Below are positions 21,455 to 22,897 of a DNA stretch of 22,897 bases, piece by piece. Under the pieces are notes generated by a model, which was not told where the DNA came from, did no database searches, and was given only the letters and a program-made list of their open reading frames with translations. This DNA is from JAUZPB01 sp050262615 (GTDB taxonomy: Bacteria > Bacteroidota > Ignavibacteria > Ignavibacteriales > SURF-24), in NCBI GenBank assembly GCA_050262615.1, contig JBLNEL010000421.1:1-22897 (forward strand). Reading direction: 5' to 3'. The position numbers were made by a program, and so were the translations under genes. How positions within the stretch are numbered: position 1 is the stretch's first letter; every line of letters begins with the position of its first letter.

Positions 21455-22897
21455 ATGAAGAAACTTAAATTTGAAGAGCTTATGCTTTCAAAAGAGATGC
21501 AGAAAGCAATATCGGACCTTGGCTTTGAAGAGGCTACGCCAATTCAGTCGGAGGCTATTCCAATATTGCTTGAAGGAAAAGATGCTATTGGTCAGGCTCA
21601 GACAGGAACAGGTAAAACAGCAGCGTTCGGCATTCCGGCAATAGAAATGCTGGATAAATCAGTCAAATCCCTGCAGGTGGTAATACTTTGTCCAACCAGG
21701 GAACTTGCCATTCAGGTGGCAGAAGAAATGAGTAAATTAGCTAAATATAAAAAGGAAGTAAGCTTCCTGCCTGTATATGGAGGCCAGCCGATTGATAGGC
21801 AACTTAAAGCTCTCAAAAAAGGTGTGCAGGTTGTTATTGGTACACCAGGCCGCGTAATGGACCATATGGAGCGGGGCACGATAGACTTGAGTGAAGTTAA
21901 AATGGTCGTACTTGATGAAGCTGATGAAATGCTTGATATGGGTTTCAGAGATGATATTGAATTTATATTAAAGACAACACCTAAAACCAGACAGACTGTA
22001 ATGTTTTCGGCTACTATGCCTAAACCTATTCTTGAACTTACTAAGAAATATCTTAAAAGTCCTAAGAATATTAAGGTAGTTCATGAAGTCCTTACAGTAC
22101 CAAATACTGAACAGGTTTATTATGAAATAAAAGAAAAGAATAAACTTGAAACACTTTGCCGTGTGATTGATCTTTATAACCTGAAACTGGTTCTTGTTTT
22201 CAGCAACACGAAAAAAGGCGTTGACGACCTGGTAGAACATCTTCAGGCAAGAGGCTATTCTGCAGACGGACTGCATGGCGATATGAAACAATCGACACGT
22301 GAAAAAGTAATGGGTAAATTCCGTAAAGGAATAACAGAAATCCTTATAGCTACAGATGTAGCTGCACGAGGACTTGATGTAGAAAACGTTGAAGCAGTTT
22401 TTAATTATGACATGCCTCAGGATGAGGAATATTATGTCCACAGAATAGGAAGAACAGGAAGAGCCGGAAAACCAGGTAAAGCATTTACTTTCGTTACCGG
22501 ACGCGAACTTTTCAAGTTGAGAGATATACAGAAATATACAAAGACAAAGATAAAATTGAATCCTATTCCTTCGTTTGATGATGTCGAACAGGTAAGGATC
22601 AATATCTTCTTTGATACCGTTAAGAAAACAATAGACGATGGGAATCTTAAGAAATATGTACGCTATATAGAAAACCTTATTGATGAAGAGTATACATCTT
22701 TAGACATTGCAGCAGCACTTGTTAAACTGAACCTTCCTGCTGAAAGATCAACTCCGTCCTTTACTTCTGACGATAGCAGGGATGGCTCACTGAAACCTGT
22801 CAGACTGTTCCTTAATGTCGGCAAAAAAGACAAGATCCGCCCTGGAGATATTCTTGGTGCAATTGCAGGCGAGACCGGCATACCGGGTAAAGTTATC
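21455..22897 (+). CDS. deaD: DEAD-box ATP-dependent RNA helicase (DeaD/CsdA-like), 3' end outside window
   Basis: The frame is open from ATG 21455 to the window edge, giving 481 residues. It unwinds RNA in ribosome assembly and mRNA turnover, often at low temperature. Helicase motifs are in order: Q motif (FEELMLSKEM ... GFEEATPIQSEAIP, 6-36), Walker A AQTGTGKT (48-55), PTRELA (80-85), DEAD (154-157), SAT (185-187), and HRIGRTGRAG (329-338). A linker helix region follows, and from about 448 the start of a DbpA-type RNA-binding domain (PVRLFLNVGKKDKIRPGDILGAI), cut by the window end. This C-terminal domain favours the DeaD/DbpA group over RhlE. The start has only a weak TGGAAA upstream. Confidence 0.93.
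   Translation, partial: MKKLKFEELMLSKEMQKAISDLGFEEATPIQSEAIPILLEGKDAIGQAQTGTGKTAAFGIPAIEMLDKSVKSLQVVILCPTRELAIQVAEEMSKLAKYKKEVSFLPVYGGQPIDRQLKALKKGVQVVIGTPGRVMDHMERGTIDLSEVKMVVLDEADEMLDMGFRDDIEFILKTTPKTRQTVMFSATMPKPILELTKKYLKSPKNIKVVHEVLTVPNTEQVYYEIKEKNKLETLCRVIDLYNLKLVLVFSNTKKGVDDLVEHLQARGYSADGLHGDMKQSTREKVMGKFRKGITEILIATDVAARGLDVENVEAVFNYDMPQDEEYYVHRIGRTGRAGKPGKAFTFVTGRELFKLRDIQKYTKTKIKLNPIPSFDDVEQVRINIFFDTVKKTIDDGNLKKYVRYIENLIDEEYTSLDIAAALVKLNLPAERSTPSFTSDDSRDGSLKPVRLFLNVGKKDKIRPGDILGAIAGETGIPGKVI

Noticed and set aside
21968..22441. Minus-strand ORF of 157 codons
   Set aside because: It is a shadow of the DEAD-box helicase gene; its Cys/Phe/Tyr-rich translation is typical of antisense reading of a real gene.

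Overview
The window looks like a chromosomal segment of a member of the Bacteroidota/Ignavibacteria clade, most likely an Ignavibacteriales-type bacterium. The signs are type IX secretion (T9SS) C-terminal sorting domains with YPNPFNP signatures, a PorV/PorQ-type outer-membrane protein, a moderately AT-rich base composition, and a promoter of the Bacteroidota form TTTG-N19-TAnnTTTG. The species is inferred from these features, not proven.

Layout. (1) 1-1950: the 3' end of a PorV/PorQ-like barrel gene, then a secreted protein with three starch-binding-like domains and a T9SS tail, closed by a strong terminator. (2) 2153-4067: glutamate dehydrogenase (gdhA) overlapping an unknown membrane-anchored protein. 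(3) 4177-14614: a long same-strand run that may be one transcription unit starting at a good Bacteroidota promoter. It holds a BamD-like lipoprotein, an acyl-CoA thioesterase, a secreted FG-GAP propeller protein, a T9SS-exported putative metalloprotease, and the cytochrome c maturation genes ccmA, ccmB, ccmC, a short ccmD, ccmE and ccmF. Many of these genes overlap; two have TTG starts and ccmD probably does too. CcmE carries the CxxxY heme-attachment motif rather than HxxxY, and no ccmG or ccmH is present. This points to the variant System I known from archaea and some bacteria. (4) 14929-16770: a secreted GH13 amylase/neopullulanase. (5) 16762-17097: a 336-bp intergenic block bounded by a perfect 38-bp inverted repeat built from a 14-bp tandem unit, with a terminator hairpin inside. 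(6) 17098-20462: a large three-domain envelope-polysaccharide gene (GH18, NodB deacetylase, processive GT2) broken by a single-base frameshift near 17994-17997. (7) 20438-21138, minus strand: a four-helix membrane protein followed by a 49-residue ORF made almost wholly of EETTQ/EVTTQ pentapeptide repeats, which overlaps the convergent GT2 gene end. (8) 21455-22897: a DEAD-box RNA helicase with a DbpA-type RNA-binding domain, running off the window.

Taken together, the genes suggest a heterotroph that degrades starch-like glucans outside the cell (GH13, CBM-like T9SS protein), makes an exopolysaccharide, and builds c-type cytochromes for respiration. The most unusual points are the variant CcmE system fused in transcription order to secreted proteins, the large inverted-repeat block, the frameshifted tridomain gene, and the pentapeptide-repeat small ORF.
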